From JALYUA01 sp038239305 (GTDB lineage Bacteria > Acidobacteriota > Thermoanaerobaculia > UBA5066 > Gp7-AA6), in assembly GCA_038239305.1 (NCBI GenBank), contig JBBSEW010000009.1:12586-76585 (forward strand): 64,000 nt of DNA. Reading direction: 5' to 3'. Under the pieces are notes generated by a model. It did not search any database. It was not told where the DNA came from and worked only from the letters and a program-made list of their open reading frames with translations. This document shows, one piece after another, positions 41,525 through 49,834 of this stretch. The position numbers and the translations under genes are program-made. Positions within the stretch are counted from its first letter, which is position 1. The number at the start of each line of letters is the position of its first letter.

Positions 41525-42994
41525 ATGAAAACCGGAAACAACGGCTCGACCCGCAGAGACTTCTTCGTCCGCACGAGCTGCGCCGCACTTTCGGCATCGG
41601 CCCTCTCGGCCGGAGTTCGCAAGCTCGGCCTCGTGAACATGTTCGCCCAGGACGCGGTCGCGGCGGGATCCGCGCCCACGAGCTATAAGGCGCTCGTGTG
41701 CGTCTTTCTGTCGGGCGGTAACGACTCCAACAACATGGTCGTCCCGACCGACACGACCCGATACAACCAGTACTCGGCCGTTCGGAACGCGGCGGGTCTC
41801 GCCATCCCGAAGGCCAATCTCCTTCCGATCAACACGTCCGCCACCGGTACCTTCGGCCTGCATCCGTCTCTGGGTACGGCCTTCCCGGCTGCTCCGGCGA
41901 CGGCGTATCCGAATCTTCAGTCGCTCTATACCTCCGGTAAGGCCGCCGTCGTGACGAACGTCGGCTCGCTCGTGCAACCGTTGACCAAGGCGCAGTATCA
42001 GGCGGGCGCGCCGCGTCCTTTCCAGCTCTTTTCCCACTCCGACCAGGTCCGGCAGCAGATGACGGACAATCCGTTCACCCCGATCCAGAACGGGTGGGGC
42101 GGACGCCTCGCCGACCGTCTCGTCTCCTTGAACGCCGGCTCGAGCTTCCCGATGGTCACCTCCATTGCGGGCAGCGCGGTCTTCGGAGTCGGCCTGAGCA
42201 CGCGGCCGCTCGCGATCGGAACGGGCGCCCTCAATCAGGTGCTCGTGTTGAACGGCTTCACGACCTCCGCGGCGGACGTCGCCCGCAAGAACGCTTTCGA
42301 CACGCTCCGCACGATCGACCGCCAGGCGACGCTGATCGCTTCGACGAGCGACATCACGCAGCAGGCGCTCGACATCAAGGGAGCGCTCACCACCGATCCC
42401 ACGCTGACCACGGTGTTCCCCAACAGCGGTATCGGCAACCAGCTCAAGCAGGTCGCCAAGGTGATGAAGCTCAACCAGACGAGCCCCGCGCTCAGCCTGA
42501 ACCGCCAGATCTTCTTCACGCAGCTCGGTGGATTCGACACGCATACCAACGAGATCAGCGGGCACAACAATCTGTACACGCAGCTCGGCCAGGCGCTCGC
42601 CGCGTTCCATCAGGCGACCGTCGAGCTCGGCATCGAGGCCAACGTCACGACTTTCACCCTGTCCGACTTCAGCCGTACCTTCGCCCCGTCGGGCCAGGGA
42701 GCGGGAGTCGTCGGGACCGATCATGCGTGGGGCGGCCACCACTTCGTGATGGGCGGCTCCGTCATCGGCGGAAACTTCTACGGAACGCCGGGCGGTAACG
42801 GCACGCTCTTCCCCGAGCTCACGCTGAGCAGCATCGACAGTGTCGACAACCGGGGGCGCTGGATTCCGTCGACAGCCCTCGATTCCTACACCGCGACTCT
42901 CGCGACCTGGTTCGGCCTGCCGACGGCAGACCTCCCGATCGTGTTCCCGCTCATCAATCACTTCACGACCAAGAACCTCGGATTCCTGGGGTGA
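41525..42994 (+). CDS. DUF1501 family exported protein (Tat-type signal)
   Basis: It starts three bases after the DUF1800 gene, with AAAGAGGTAAGCG as ribosome-binding region, and encodes 489 residues. The N-terminus has a twin-arginine motif (STRRDFFVRTSCAALSASAL). The body matches DUF1501 (LVCVFLSGGNDSNNMVVP, NQIFFTQLGGFDTHTN written here as separate motifs RQIFFTQLGGFDTH and TFTLSDFSRTF, DHAWGGHHFVMGG). These proteins belong to the alkaline phosphatase/sulfatase-like superfamily, but their substrate is not known. The gene is coupled to both neighbours and probably acts with the DUF1800 protein outside the cytoplasmic membrane. Confidence 0.9.
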   Translation: MKTGNNGSTRRDFFVRTSCAALSASALSAGVRKLGLVNMFAQDAVAAGSAPTSYKALVCVFLSGGNDSNNMVVPTDTTRYNQYSAVRNAAGLAIPKANLLPINTSATGTFGLHPSLGTAFPAAPATAYPNLQSLYTSGKAAVVTNVGSLVQPLTKAQYQAGAPRPFQLFSHSDQVRQQMTDNPFTPIQNGWGGRLADRLVSLNAGSSFPMVTSIAGSAVFGVGLSTRPLAIGTGALNQVLVLNGFTTSAADVARKNAFDTLRTIDRQATLIASTSDITQQALDIKGALTTDPTLTTVFPNSGIGNQLKQVAKVMKLNQTSPALSLNRQIFFTQLGGFDTHTNEISGHNNLYTQLGQALAAFHQATVELGIEANVTTFTLSDFSRTFAPSGQGAGVVGTDHAWGGHHFVMGGSVIGGNFYGTPGGNGTLFPELTLSSIDSVDNRGRWIPSTALDSYTATLATWFGLPTADLPIVFPLINHFTTKNLGFLG

Positions 42995-43719
42995 AATGGC
43001 TCGGATCGGGCGGGCAGAGAGGAACCGACAGGGCCGGAAGGGCGCTGGGGCTGGGACTCGTCTCAGCCCTGGCGTACCTGATCGCCTGTTCGGACAGCAA
43101 CGGGCCGACCGCGCCCCGCACGGGTTCCGGGGCGACGGCTGAGGAGCCGACCGTCATCGCGCGCATGCCGATCCTGCGCGTCACGCGGGACTACCACTCG
43201 ATCTTCCTCGTCACCCCGACCCGGACGCCGACCCATCACGGAGCGAGCACGGCGACGCCGACGCCTCGAGGCCCGTCCGCCACGCCGACGCCCACACCGA
43301 CAGCGACGGCCACACCGACTCCGACTCCGACGCCGACTCCCGCCTTCACGATCGTGCGGCTGAGGGCCGTCAGCTGGGAGTGGGATTTCTACGGGCCCAA
43401 TGCCCAGCTCGGGCCTCCCTATCCCGGCTTCAACCAGATCACGATCAAGAAGGGACAGCTCTACGAGCTTCACGCCTTTAACGGGGGTCCGGTCCCCGAC
43501 CCCGGCGTCGCGCCGCACGTTTTCTCCGGGCAGCCGGGTCTCGGATTGAATGCGGCCACGCTCGTGAGCCTGGACGGCGGCGGCACCGAGTACGTCCAGC
43601 AATTCCGGCCGATGACCACGGGCACGTTCTTCTTCAACTGCGGTGACACCGGCTGCAGCACCGGCGACATCTCCCGCCAGCACGACCAGATGTTCGGCGC
43701 GTTCGTCGTGACGAACTGA
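42991..43719 (+). CDS. Cupredoxin-like lipoprotein with Thr/Pro linker
   Basis: The GTG at 42991 overlaps the DUF1501 stop (GTGA). The 242-residue product has a hydrophobic stretch ending in a lipobox (LAYLIAC), so it is probably a lipoprotein. Residues ~70-120 are a TPTPTP-rich linker. Residues ~122-242 form a cupredoxin-like domain: VSWEWDFYGPN, ITIKKGQLYELHAF, and candidate copper ligands in APHVFSG (His), FFNCGDTGC (Cys) and RQHDQMFG (His, Met). The motif order resembles plastocyanin or the cytochrome oxidase CuA-type fold. It may serve electron transfer for the exported DUF1800/DUF1501 pair, but this rests on gene order only. Confidence 0.82.
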   Translation: MKWLGSGGQRGTDRAGRALGLGLVSALAYLIACSDSNGPTAPRTGSGATAEEPTVIARMPILRVTRDYHSIFLVTPTRTPTHHGASTATPTPRGPSATPTPTPTATATPTPTPTPTPAFTIVRLRAVSWEWDFYGPNAQLGPPYPGFNQITIKKGQLYELHAFNGGPVPDPGVAPHVFSGQPGLGLNAATLVSLDGGGTEYVQQFRPMTTGTFFFNCGDTGCSTGDISRQHDQMFGAFVVTN

Positions 43720-43723
43720 CGAA

Positions 43724-45328
43724 CTAGAGCCGGATCCCTTCCTCGACGGAAGGGGAAGAGGCCGGGAGTCGGCGGAGCTTCCGCGCGACCACCCCGAGAA
43801 GAATCACTCCTGCCGCCAGGCTGAGTCCACCGAGGGTCCGGATCCAGGAAACGTCCTCCCGCTCCGGGTTCTCCCCGATCGCGCGGAGCCACAACGACTG
43901 GGACGAGGCATACGGGCGCAGATCCACCCGCCTCCACTCGGGGGCGACCGGGTGCTGAAAATCCCATGGCCGCTCGGGACGGAGATAGTCCGGCTCCGTG
44001 GCGCGTCCTCTCGCCTTTCGCAGCCACACCTCGAGGAGACGCTCCTGGAACCGCACGTGGTTCCACGCCGGGTCGCCCTGAAAGGATTCGAGCGTCATCG
44101 AGGTGGTCGCGGATGCCACCTCGCCCATTTTTCCGTAGTAGAAGAAGACGCCGAGAAACGAGACGGCGAGACCGAGCGCCGTCGCCCCGAGCACCGGCAG
44201 CTCTCTGCGGAATCGAAACGTTCGGTATCGCATCGCCACCGCGAGGCAGAGAACGGCCGGCGCCACCGCGGAATGGAGATATCGGGGTCCCCACGTCTCG
44301 TCCGACCACATCTCGAGAAACGAGAGCGCGCCGGCCAGACTGCCCAGGGTGAGCAGGGCGAAAACGGCAACGGGGCGGTCCCGCCGCCATGCAGCGGGAA
44401 TCGCGGCGACTCCCAGGATCGCGAGAGGCGCATACACGATCAGGCCCTTGTTCGGAGAAAGAAGCAGCCCGAGAAGATTGAAGAACGGGGAGCCGACATC
44501 GTGAACGAGCCACTGCCTCGCGAAGTCGGGCATGCCCCCGAATCGCGCCCAGGCGAGGGCTCGAAAATGATCGTTGACGGCGAAAAGGGAGGCCGCAATC
44601 GCCGCGGCGACGGTGAGCTTCGCGTAGGGGATCGGAAGGGTGCGGGAGGCCGCGGGCGCGCGGAAAAAATATCGCCAGAAGAGATACGCCACGGGCGGTG
44701 CCAGCAGAAAACTGCCGGACTTGGAGGCCAGGGCGATTCCCGCGCACGCGCCGAAGATTGCCGCCCGCGGCCAGGTCGGAGGCTTCCGGGCTTCCAGGGC
44801 GAGGAAGCCCGCGAGCAGGAGAAAGAACGACTGGGTGGTCTCCAGGCCGATGTACGCGTAGGGCCACATCATCGTCCCGAATCCCGCCGCCAGGGCGAGC
44901 GCGAATCCCCGTCTCCGGCTGGACGCCCGGAGCGAGCACCACACGAAGAGGAGCGTGACGATCGCGGTCGTCATGAGCACGGGTTGAAGCGAGAGCCAGT
45001 GGTCTTCCCAGGGCTCGCTCGATCCGTGCACGAGACGCCCCGCGGCGACGAACGGGCACTGAAACGCCAGACCCACGACGCCGTTGCGGGACCACACAAC
45101 GGGGAGTCGCATACCTCCGGCCCGCTCAGACGCGTCCCCGATGAGCTGGCGGCACGTCGCCATCTCCTCCCGGACGTATCCCATCATCGAGTCCCGCAGG
45201 GGCGAGAAGGACATGTAGATGCTCGCCAGCCCGATGAAAAAAAGGACCGCCAGCCGAGCGGGAACCCTCGCCTCTCCGGCCTCATCGCCGGACGCGTGGT
45301 CTGTTTCGGCCGCGGAGGCGGCGTCCAA
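43724..45328 (-). CDS. GT-C-like polytopic membrane protein with TTG start
   Basis: I place the start at the TTG at 45328, which has GGAGG seven bases upstream, and whose first G overlaps the stop of the amidohydrolase gene. This gives 534 residues. The first helix is ARLAVLFFIGLASIYMSFS, followed by about ten more hydrophobic segments, for example PVLMTTAIVTLLFVWCSL and NLLGLLLSPNKGLIVYAPLA. The SDETWGPRYLHSAVAP motif is typical of membrane proteins of the GT-C/ArnT-like superfamily that have a WGPRY motif. The C-terminus ends with one helix and a short basic tail. Its substrate is unknown. The convergent cupredoxin gene stops four bases away. Confidence 0.78.
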   Translation of the reverse strand: MDAASAAETDHASGDEAGEARVPARLAVLFFIGLASIYMSFSPLRDSMMGYVREEMATCRQLIGDASERAGGMRLPVVWSRNGVVGLAFQCPFVAAGRLVHGSSEPWEDHWLSLQPVLMTTAIVTLLFVWCSLRASSRRRGFALALAAGFGTMMWPYAYIGLETTQSFFLLLAGFLALEARKPPTWPRAAIFGACAGIALASKSGSFLLAPPVAYLFWRYFFRAPAASRTLPIPYAKLTVAAAIAASLFAVNDHFRALAWARFGGMPDFARQWLVHDVGSPFFNLLGLLLSPNKGLIVYAPLAILGVAAIPAAWRRDRPVAVFALLTLGSLAGALSFLEMWSDETWGPRYLHSAVAPAVLCLAVAMRYRTFRFRRELPVLGATALGLAVSFLGVFFYYGKMGEVASATTSMTLESFQGDPAWNHVRFQERLLEVWLRKARGRATEPDYLRPERPWDFQHPVAPEWRRVDLRPYASSQSLWLRAIGENPEREDVSWIRTLGGLSLAAGVILLGVVARKLRRLPASSPSVEEGIRL

Positions 45329-45339
45329 CGAACCGCCTC

Positions 45340-46689
45340 CTACCGCTTTGCGCCGGCGGAGTCTCCGCGATAGATCTTGCCGCCCTTCATGACGAAGGAG
45401 ACGGACTCGGTCACGTGAATGTCTTTCAGAGGGTCCCCGGGAACGGCCACGATGTCGGCTTCTTTCCCCTTCTCGAGCGTGCCGATCAGGCTGCCCAGCC
45501 CGAGCAGGTCCGCGGCGGTCGCCGTCGTCCGGAGGGCGGCAGCCGGCGTCATTCCGAGGCTCACCATCAATCCGAATTCGCGGGCGGAGAGCTCGTGCGG
45601 GGCGACCGCGGCGTCGGTGCCGAACGCAATGCGGACTCCGCTCTTGACCGCGCGGCGAAAGGCGTCCGAGCGCGCGGCGACGGCCGCCCGAGCCTTCGCG
45701 GCGATCTCGGGAGGAAGCTTGTCCGCTTTGGCGAGAACCCACTCGCCCGCCAGAAGCGTCGGCACGAGATATGTCCCCTTCGCCTTCATGAGCGCGAGAG
45801 TCTCCTCGGTGAGGAACGAACCGTGCTCGATCGAGTCGACGCCGGCGCGCACGGCGGCACGCGACGCGCCGTCGGGATGCGAGTGGGCCGCCACCTTCCG
45901 ACCGAGCCGGTGCGCCTCGTCGACGATCGCGGCCAGCTCTCCATCCGTGAGCTGTGCGGCGCCGAGATCGTCGCCGAGCGAGAGAACCCCTCCGGACGCG
46001 CACACCTTGATGACGTCCGCGCCGTATTTCACCTGCTGCCGGACGGCCTCGCGGGCTTCGACCTCGCCGTGGAGAATGCCTTCCGCGACACCGCGGTCCT
46101 TCCCGAAAGTGCCCGGCGGAAACCCGGTCTGGTCGCAGTGGCCTCCGGTCGCGCCGAGCGCGTACCGGGAAACCAGCATCCGCGGGCCGTCCGTCCAGCC
46201 GTTGCGGATCGCGTTGCGCAACCCGATGTCGATGTCGTCGGACGCGCCCACGTTGCGCACCGTAGTGAAGCCGGCCATGAGTGTCTTGCGGGCGAACGTC
46301 GCTCCGAGGAGTGTCTGCTCCGGAACGGAACGCCGCAGACCCTGGTAGAAATCGTTCAGCCAGTTGTCCGTCGCCTCGCCCGTCATGTGTGTGTGCGAGT
46401 CGATGAAGCCCGGCAGCAGGGTGACGTCTCCGAGGTCCTGCACGCTCGCACCGGGAGGAATCGCGAGTCCCGATCCGGCCTCGCGGATCTTCGACCCCTC
46501 GATGATCACGACCGCGTTCTCGAGCATCCGGTCCGAACGGCCATCGAAGAGTCGCGCGGCCTTCAGAACGACCACGGGGGCCGCGGCCGCCGCCGGAGCG
46601 GGCGCGGCGCTGCCGGCCGGCTGGGCGAGAAGAACGGCGGCCAGGGCTCCGCCGGCGAACGAGAGGATCGAGGCTCGGGACTTGTTCAT
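45340..46689 (-). CDS. Exported metal-dependent amidohydrolase
   Basis: The ATG at 46689 is preceded by AGGAGG and opens a signal peptide (NKSRASILSFAGGALAAVLL). The 449-residue protein is an amidohydrolase of the imidazolonepropionase/prolidase-like branch. Metal-ligand motifs are HTHM in PGFIDSHTHMTGE, a lysine in ADVIKVCASGG that is the probable carboxylated ligand, AHSHPDG, DSIEHGSF and FGTDAAV. Members of this branch cleave Xaa-Pro or other dipeptides or cyclic amides, but the substrate cannot be told from sequence. The downstream membrane protein gene overlaps its ribosome-binding site with this gene's stop codon. Confidence 0.88.
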   Translation of the reverse strand: MNKSRASILSFAGGALAAVLLAQPAGSAAPAPAAAAAPVVVLKAARLFDGRSDRMLENAVVIIEGSKIREAGSGLAIPPGASVQDLGDVTLLPGFIDSHTHMTGEATDNWLNDFYQGLRRSVPEQTLLGATFARKTLMAGFTTVRNVGASDDIDIGLRNAIRNGWTDGPRMLVSRYALGATGGHCDQTGFPPGTFGKDRGVAEGILHGEVEAREAVRQQVKYGADVIKVCASGGVLSLGDDLGAAQLTDGELAAIVDEAHRLGRKVAAHSHPDGASRAAVRAGVDSIEHGSFLTEETLALMKAKGTYLVPTLLAGEWVLAKADKLPPEIAAKARAAVAARSDAFRRAVKSGVRIAFGTDAAVAPHELSAREFGLMVSLGMTPAAALRTTATAADLLGLGSLIGTLEKGKEADIVAVPGDPLKDIHVTESVSFVMKGGKIYRGDSAGAKR

Positions 46690-46759
46690 GGGGGCGCCTC
46701 CTGTTGTGAAAGGGGGTCCGGAGTGTTTCGTCCGACGAGTCTCCGTCGTGCGAACGGTC

Positions 46760-48010
46760 TCAGGAATCGGGGTTCGGGACGGCGGCGCCGCTCCGGGCAA
46801 AGTAGATGACGGCACCGACAGCGAGCGCAATGGCGCCCGCCAGGAGCTGCTTGCCCGTAGCCTGAGAAAGGAATCCAAAACACATGATCAGGGCGAGGAT
46901 CGGGATGAGGGGCCCGCCGGGAAGGCGGAAGCTGCGTTCGCTCTCCGGCATCTTGCGGCGGAGGACGGGAACCGCGGCGGCCGTGCCGATGTACGTCGCG
47001 AGGCGCGCGATCACGGACAGCTCGACGAGCTGGCGGAACGTGCCTGACAGGGCGAGCGGCAAGGCGATGGCCGTCTGCGTCCAGATGGCGATGGAGGGCG
47101 TCCGGTACGTCGGGTGGATCCGGGCGAGGATCCGCGGCAGCCGTCCCGTCTCGGCCAGCGCGTAGAGATACCGCGGGCCCGCGAGGATGGTGTTGTTGTT
47201 GGTCCCCAGCACAGACAGCGCCGCGCCGATCGTGAGGATGAGACCGCCCACGGGCCCCAGGATCAGGCGTCCGGCGTCCGCGAGCGGAGTCTCCGATGCG
47301 CCGAGATTCGGAAGGAGCCCGATCGCGACCAGCTGCACGAGCGTGTAGATCGCGGTGACGATCAGGATCTGGGTCACGAGAGCGAAGGGCACGTCCCGTT
47401 TGGGGTTCCGGAATTCGCCGGCGGGCGCCGCCGTGTTCTCGAAGCCGGAATATGCAAAGAGGACGACGAGCGCCGCCGCTCCGAGCTTGTGCGCCTCGGG
47501 AATCGGCACGGGGAAGATCCTTCCCCAGGACACGAAGAAGAGGCCGACCGAAACGAGCAGCACGAGCGGGAGAATCTTGCCCCAGGTGAGGATCACGGCG
47601 GTCCGGGCGCCCGAGCGGATGCCCACTACGTTGATCGCCGAGAGAAGGAGAACCGGCACGACGATCATGAAGGAGCGGCCCCAGCCGGAATTCGCGCCCG
47701 GCCACAGAAAGCTCGCGACGCGAGCGAACCCGACCGAGAGACCGGCCACCGACGTGATGCGGGCGACCCACGTCATCCACCCGACTTCGAACCCCGCGAA
47801 ATCGCCGAACGCGGCGCGCGTATAGACGTAGCCGCTGCCCGGGGTGTCGAAGAGGCTGCCCGCTTCCGCGAAGCACAGAACGAGGAGGAGGACGGCGACA
47901 CCGGCCGCCAGGATCGCCCAGATGCTCGCGGCTCCAAGAAGCTCGGCAGCCTCCTTCGGGTTCGAGAGATACACACCGCTGCCGATGACGTCGTTCAACG
48001 CCAGGGCCAC
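46760..48010 (-). CDS. APC-family amino acid permease
   Basis: This ~416-residue protein (from a GTG at 48010) has about twelve transmembrane segments. Family motifs include DVIGSGVYLSNPKEAAELLG in helix 1, LFDTPGSGYVYTRAAFGDF in helix 2-3 and FAYSGFENTAAPAGEFRNPK in helix 6. The GTG cuts into the usual start of helix 1. The coding sense continues upstream as SSTPAADPKTGLLRAVSRWG to a CTG at 48076, so the true protein is probably ~438 residues with a non-ATG start. No ribosome-binding site is clear at either position. It probably imports an amino acid or polyamine. The nearby amidohydrolase could release such a substrate, but that is speculative. Confidence 0.85.
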   Translation of the reverse strand: MALALNDVIGSGVYLSNPKEAAELLGAASIWAILAAGVAVLLLVLCFAEAGSLFDTPGSGYVYTRAAFGDFAGFEVGWMTWVARITSVAGLSVGFARVASFLWPGANSGWGRSFMIVVPVLLLSAINVVGIRSGARTAVILTWGKILPLVLLVSVGLFFVSWGRIFPVPIPEAHKLGAAALVVLFAYSGFENTAAPAGEFRNPKRDVPFALVTQILIVTAIYTLVQLVAIGLLPNLGASETPLADAGRLILGPVGGLILTIGAALSVLGTNNNTILAGPRYLYALAETGRLPRILARIHPTYRTPSIAIWTQTAIALPLALSGTFRQLVELSVIARLATYIGTAAAVPVLRRKMPESERSFRLPGGPLIPILALIMCFGFLSQATGKQLLAGAIALAVGAVIYFARSGAAVPNPDS

Positions 48011-48212
48011 GATCCCCCATCGCGATACGGCGCGAAGAAGACCGGTTTTCGGATCCGCCGCGGGAGTGGAGCTCAGAATGCCGCGATTCTGTCTCGCCCC
48101 GGAGCCGCGATCAATGGAATTCGGACGCTTGAGGGAGTGCGCTGCGAGTGAGGAGGGATCTCGCGATCTCGCGATCTCAGGATCTCGCGATCGATAGAAC
48201 GATCAAGGGAGA

Positions 48213-48252
48213 ATCGGGTGATCGGGTGATCGGGTGATCGGGTGATCGGGTG
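48213..48252. repeat. Five perfect tandem copies of ATCGGGTG
   Basis: Eight-base units repeat five times without a mismatch in the intergenic stretch upstream of the APC permease. The perfect match suggests recent slippage. Copy number may vary between strains. Confidence 0.95.
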
Positions 48253-48316
48253 ATAAATCACAGGTATCGTAGGATCGGAGGATGGGAGGGAAAAAAGAGA
48301 ACGCCCCTCACCCCGG

Positions 48317-48337
48317 CCCTCTCCCGCCGGGAGAGGG
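48317..48337. repeat. Perfect ten-base inverted repeat (REP-like)
   Basis: CCCTCTCCCG and CGGGAGAGGG are separated by one base and sit within a CCCCTCACCCCGG context. Similar GC-rich palindromes are common as scattered intergenic elements in bacteria. A weaker relative (CCCCTCTC with GAGAGGGG) occurs at 25816-25841. Confidence 0.75.
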
Positions 48338-48523
48338 GGAATGTGAGGGAATCTCGCGATCGATTCATCGGGTCAGGTGGAAATCATGAAACGAGACTCT
48401 TCATTCGGGACGCCATTCATCGGTGTCAGCCTGAGCGCTGCGACAAGCACGCTTCGCGGCGAGCGCTCCGTGAGGTGATTGAGCCGCGCTTCGGTTCGAC
48501 CAGCACGGCCGATCCAACCGCTC

Positions 48524-48572
48524 GCAACGGGAGGAGTCTCCTGACCGGAGGGAAGGAGGAGCCTCCCGTTGC
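48524..48572. other. Inverted repeat, possible structured RNA or mobile-repeat remnant
   Basis: Two perfect eleven-base arms (GCAACGGGAGG and CCTCCCGTTGC) flank a 27-base interior that can itself pair (TCTCC with GGAGG). The arms are not followed by a T-run on either strand, so a simple terminator is unlikely. No coding frame explains them. Confidence 0.5.
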
Positions 48573-48721
48573 GGGAGCCGGAGCAAGCCTCCAGGCACCC
48601 GGTCGAGGCCGCATCCGGCCGAGCCGGGCAACTCGTGCCACGGAATGAACTCCGCGCACCGATGCGGTTACCCTGAGCCGGACTCGACATCGCGGCGCAG
48701 GCGACGTAAAGTTCGCGCCCC

Positions 48722-49834
48722 ATGCTCAGAGCCGGCATCGTCGGGCTGCCCAACGTCGGGAAGTCCACACTCTTCAACGCCCTCACGCGCACCCGCAAGG
48801 CGGAGGCCGCGAACTATCCTTTCTGCACGATCGAGCCGAACGTCGGCGTCGTGTCGGTTCCGGACGCGCGGCTCGAGCCCCTCGCGAAGATCGCGAAGAC
48901 GACGAAGCTCATTCCGGCGGCCGTCGAGTTCGTGGACATTGCCGGACTGGTCCGCGGTGCATCGAAGGGCGAGGGCCTCGGCAACAAGTTTCTCCAGCAC
49001 ATCCGGGAGGTCGACGCGATCGTCCAGGTCGTCCGGTGCTTCGAGGACAAAGACATCGTTCACGTCGCGGGAGCACTCGATCCTCTCGCCGACATCGAGA
49101 CGGTGACGACGGAGCTCGTGCTCGCGGACCTCGAGACGGTTGCAAAGGCCCGGGACAAGGCCGAGCGGATCGCGCGCGGTGGCGACAAGGAGGCCAGGGC
49201 GACAGTCGCGGCAGCCGACAAGCTCCTTCCGCATTTGAACGAGGGCAAGCCCGCGATCACCCGCATGGCGATGTTCACAGACGACGAGGAGAAGGCGGCC
49301 GTGCGGCGGATGTTCCTCCTGACGACCAAGCCGACGCTTTTCGTCGCGAACGTATCCGAAGGCGCGCTGGCGGAGGCCGCGAGTCTGCCCCACGTGATCG
49401 CCGTGAAGAGCTACGCGGAGACGCACCTCGGAGCGGAAGCGGTCGTGGTGTCCGCGCAGATCGAAGCGGAGCTCGCGGAGCTGCCGGAGGCGGACGCGCG
49501 CGAGTACCTCGCCGGGCTCGGCGTGGAGGAATCCGGAGTCGGCGCGTTGATCCGCGCGGCGTACCACCTGCTCGGACTGCGCACCTATTTCACCGCGGGA
49601 GAGAAGGAGGCGCGGGCTTGGACGATCCATGCCGGCGACACCGCTCCCGCCGCCGCCGGCGTGATCCATTCCGATTTCGAAAAGGGCTTCATCAAGGCGG
49701 AGACGATCGCCTACGGCGACCTCGTCGCCCATGGCTCGATGGCGGCCGCGAGGGAAAAGGGTCTCGTACGGCAGGAGGGCCGTGATTACGTCGTCCAGGA
49801 CGGCGACGTGATGCTTTTCCGCTTCAACGTATAG
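48722..49834 (+). CDS. ychF: Ribosome-associated ATPase YchF
   Basis: The 370-residue protein matches the Obg-related YchF/OLA1 family along its full length. The P-loop is GLPNVGKST (residues ~8-16), followed by FCTIEPNVGVV, switch II DIAGLVRGASKGEGLGN, and NVSE in place of NKxD (the change linked to ATP rather than GTP preference). The C-terminal TGS domain includes TYFTAGEKEARAW, HSDFEKGFIKAE and VQDGDVMLFRFNV. YchF binds ribosomes and affects translation initiation and oxidative-stress responses. Its last 49 bases overlap the convergent HupE-like gene. No pth or tRNA neighbour is present. Confidence 0.96.
   Translation: MLRAGIVGLPNVGKSTLFNALTRTRKAEAANYPFCTIEPNVGVVSVPDARLEPLAKIAKTTKLIPAAVEFVDIAGLVRGASKGEGLGNKFLQHIREVDAIVQVVRCFEDKDIVHVAGALDPLADIETVTTELVLADLETVAKARDKAERIARGGDKEARATVAAADKLLPHLNEGKPAITRMAMFTDDEEKAAVRRMFLLTTKPTLFVANVSEGALAEAASLPHVIAVKSYAETHLGAEAVVVSAQIEAELAELPEADAREYLAGLGVEESGVGALIRAAYHLLGLRTYFTAGEKEARAWTIHAGDTAPAAAGVIHSDFEKGFIKAETIAYGDLVAHGSMAAAREKGLVRQEGRDYVVQDGDVMLFRFNV

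Larger units (their letters stand above)
48077..48721. other. Long non-coding stretch with repeats and inverted repeats upstream of ychF
   Basis: This ~645-base region holds direct repeats of ATCTCGCG (48157-48192), five perfect ATCGGGTG repeats (48213-48252), a hairpin at 48317-48337 and a long inverted repeat at 48524-48572. Short open frames exist on both strands, but their products are Arg/Ser/Gly-rich and lack recognisable features. The region between 48400 and 48650 is the best candidate for an unannotated structured RNA or mobile-repeat remnant. Confidence 0.5.

Noticed and set aside
48373..48798. A reverse-strand open frame of ~140 codons overlapping the start of ychF
   Set aside because: It covers the inverted repeat, has no recognisable domain or ribosome-binding site, and its first part is antisense to ychF.
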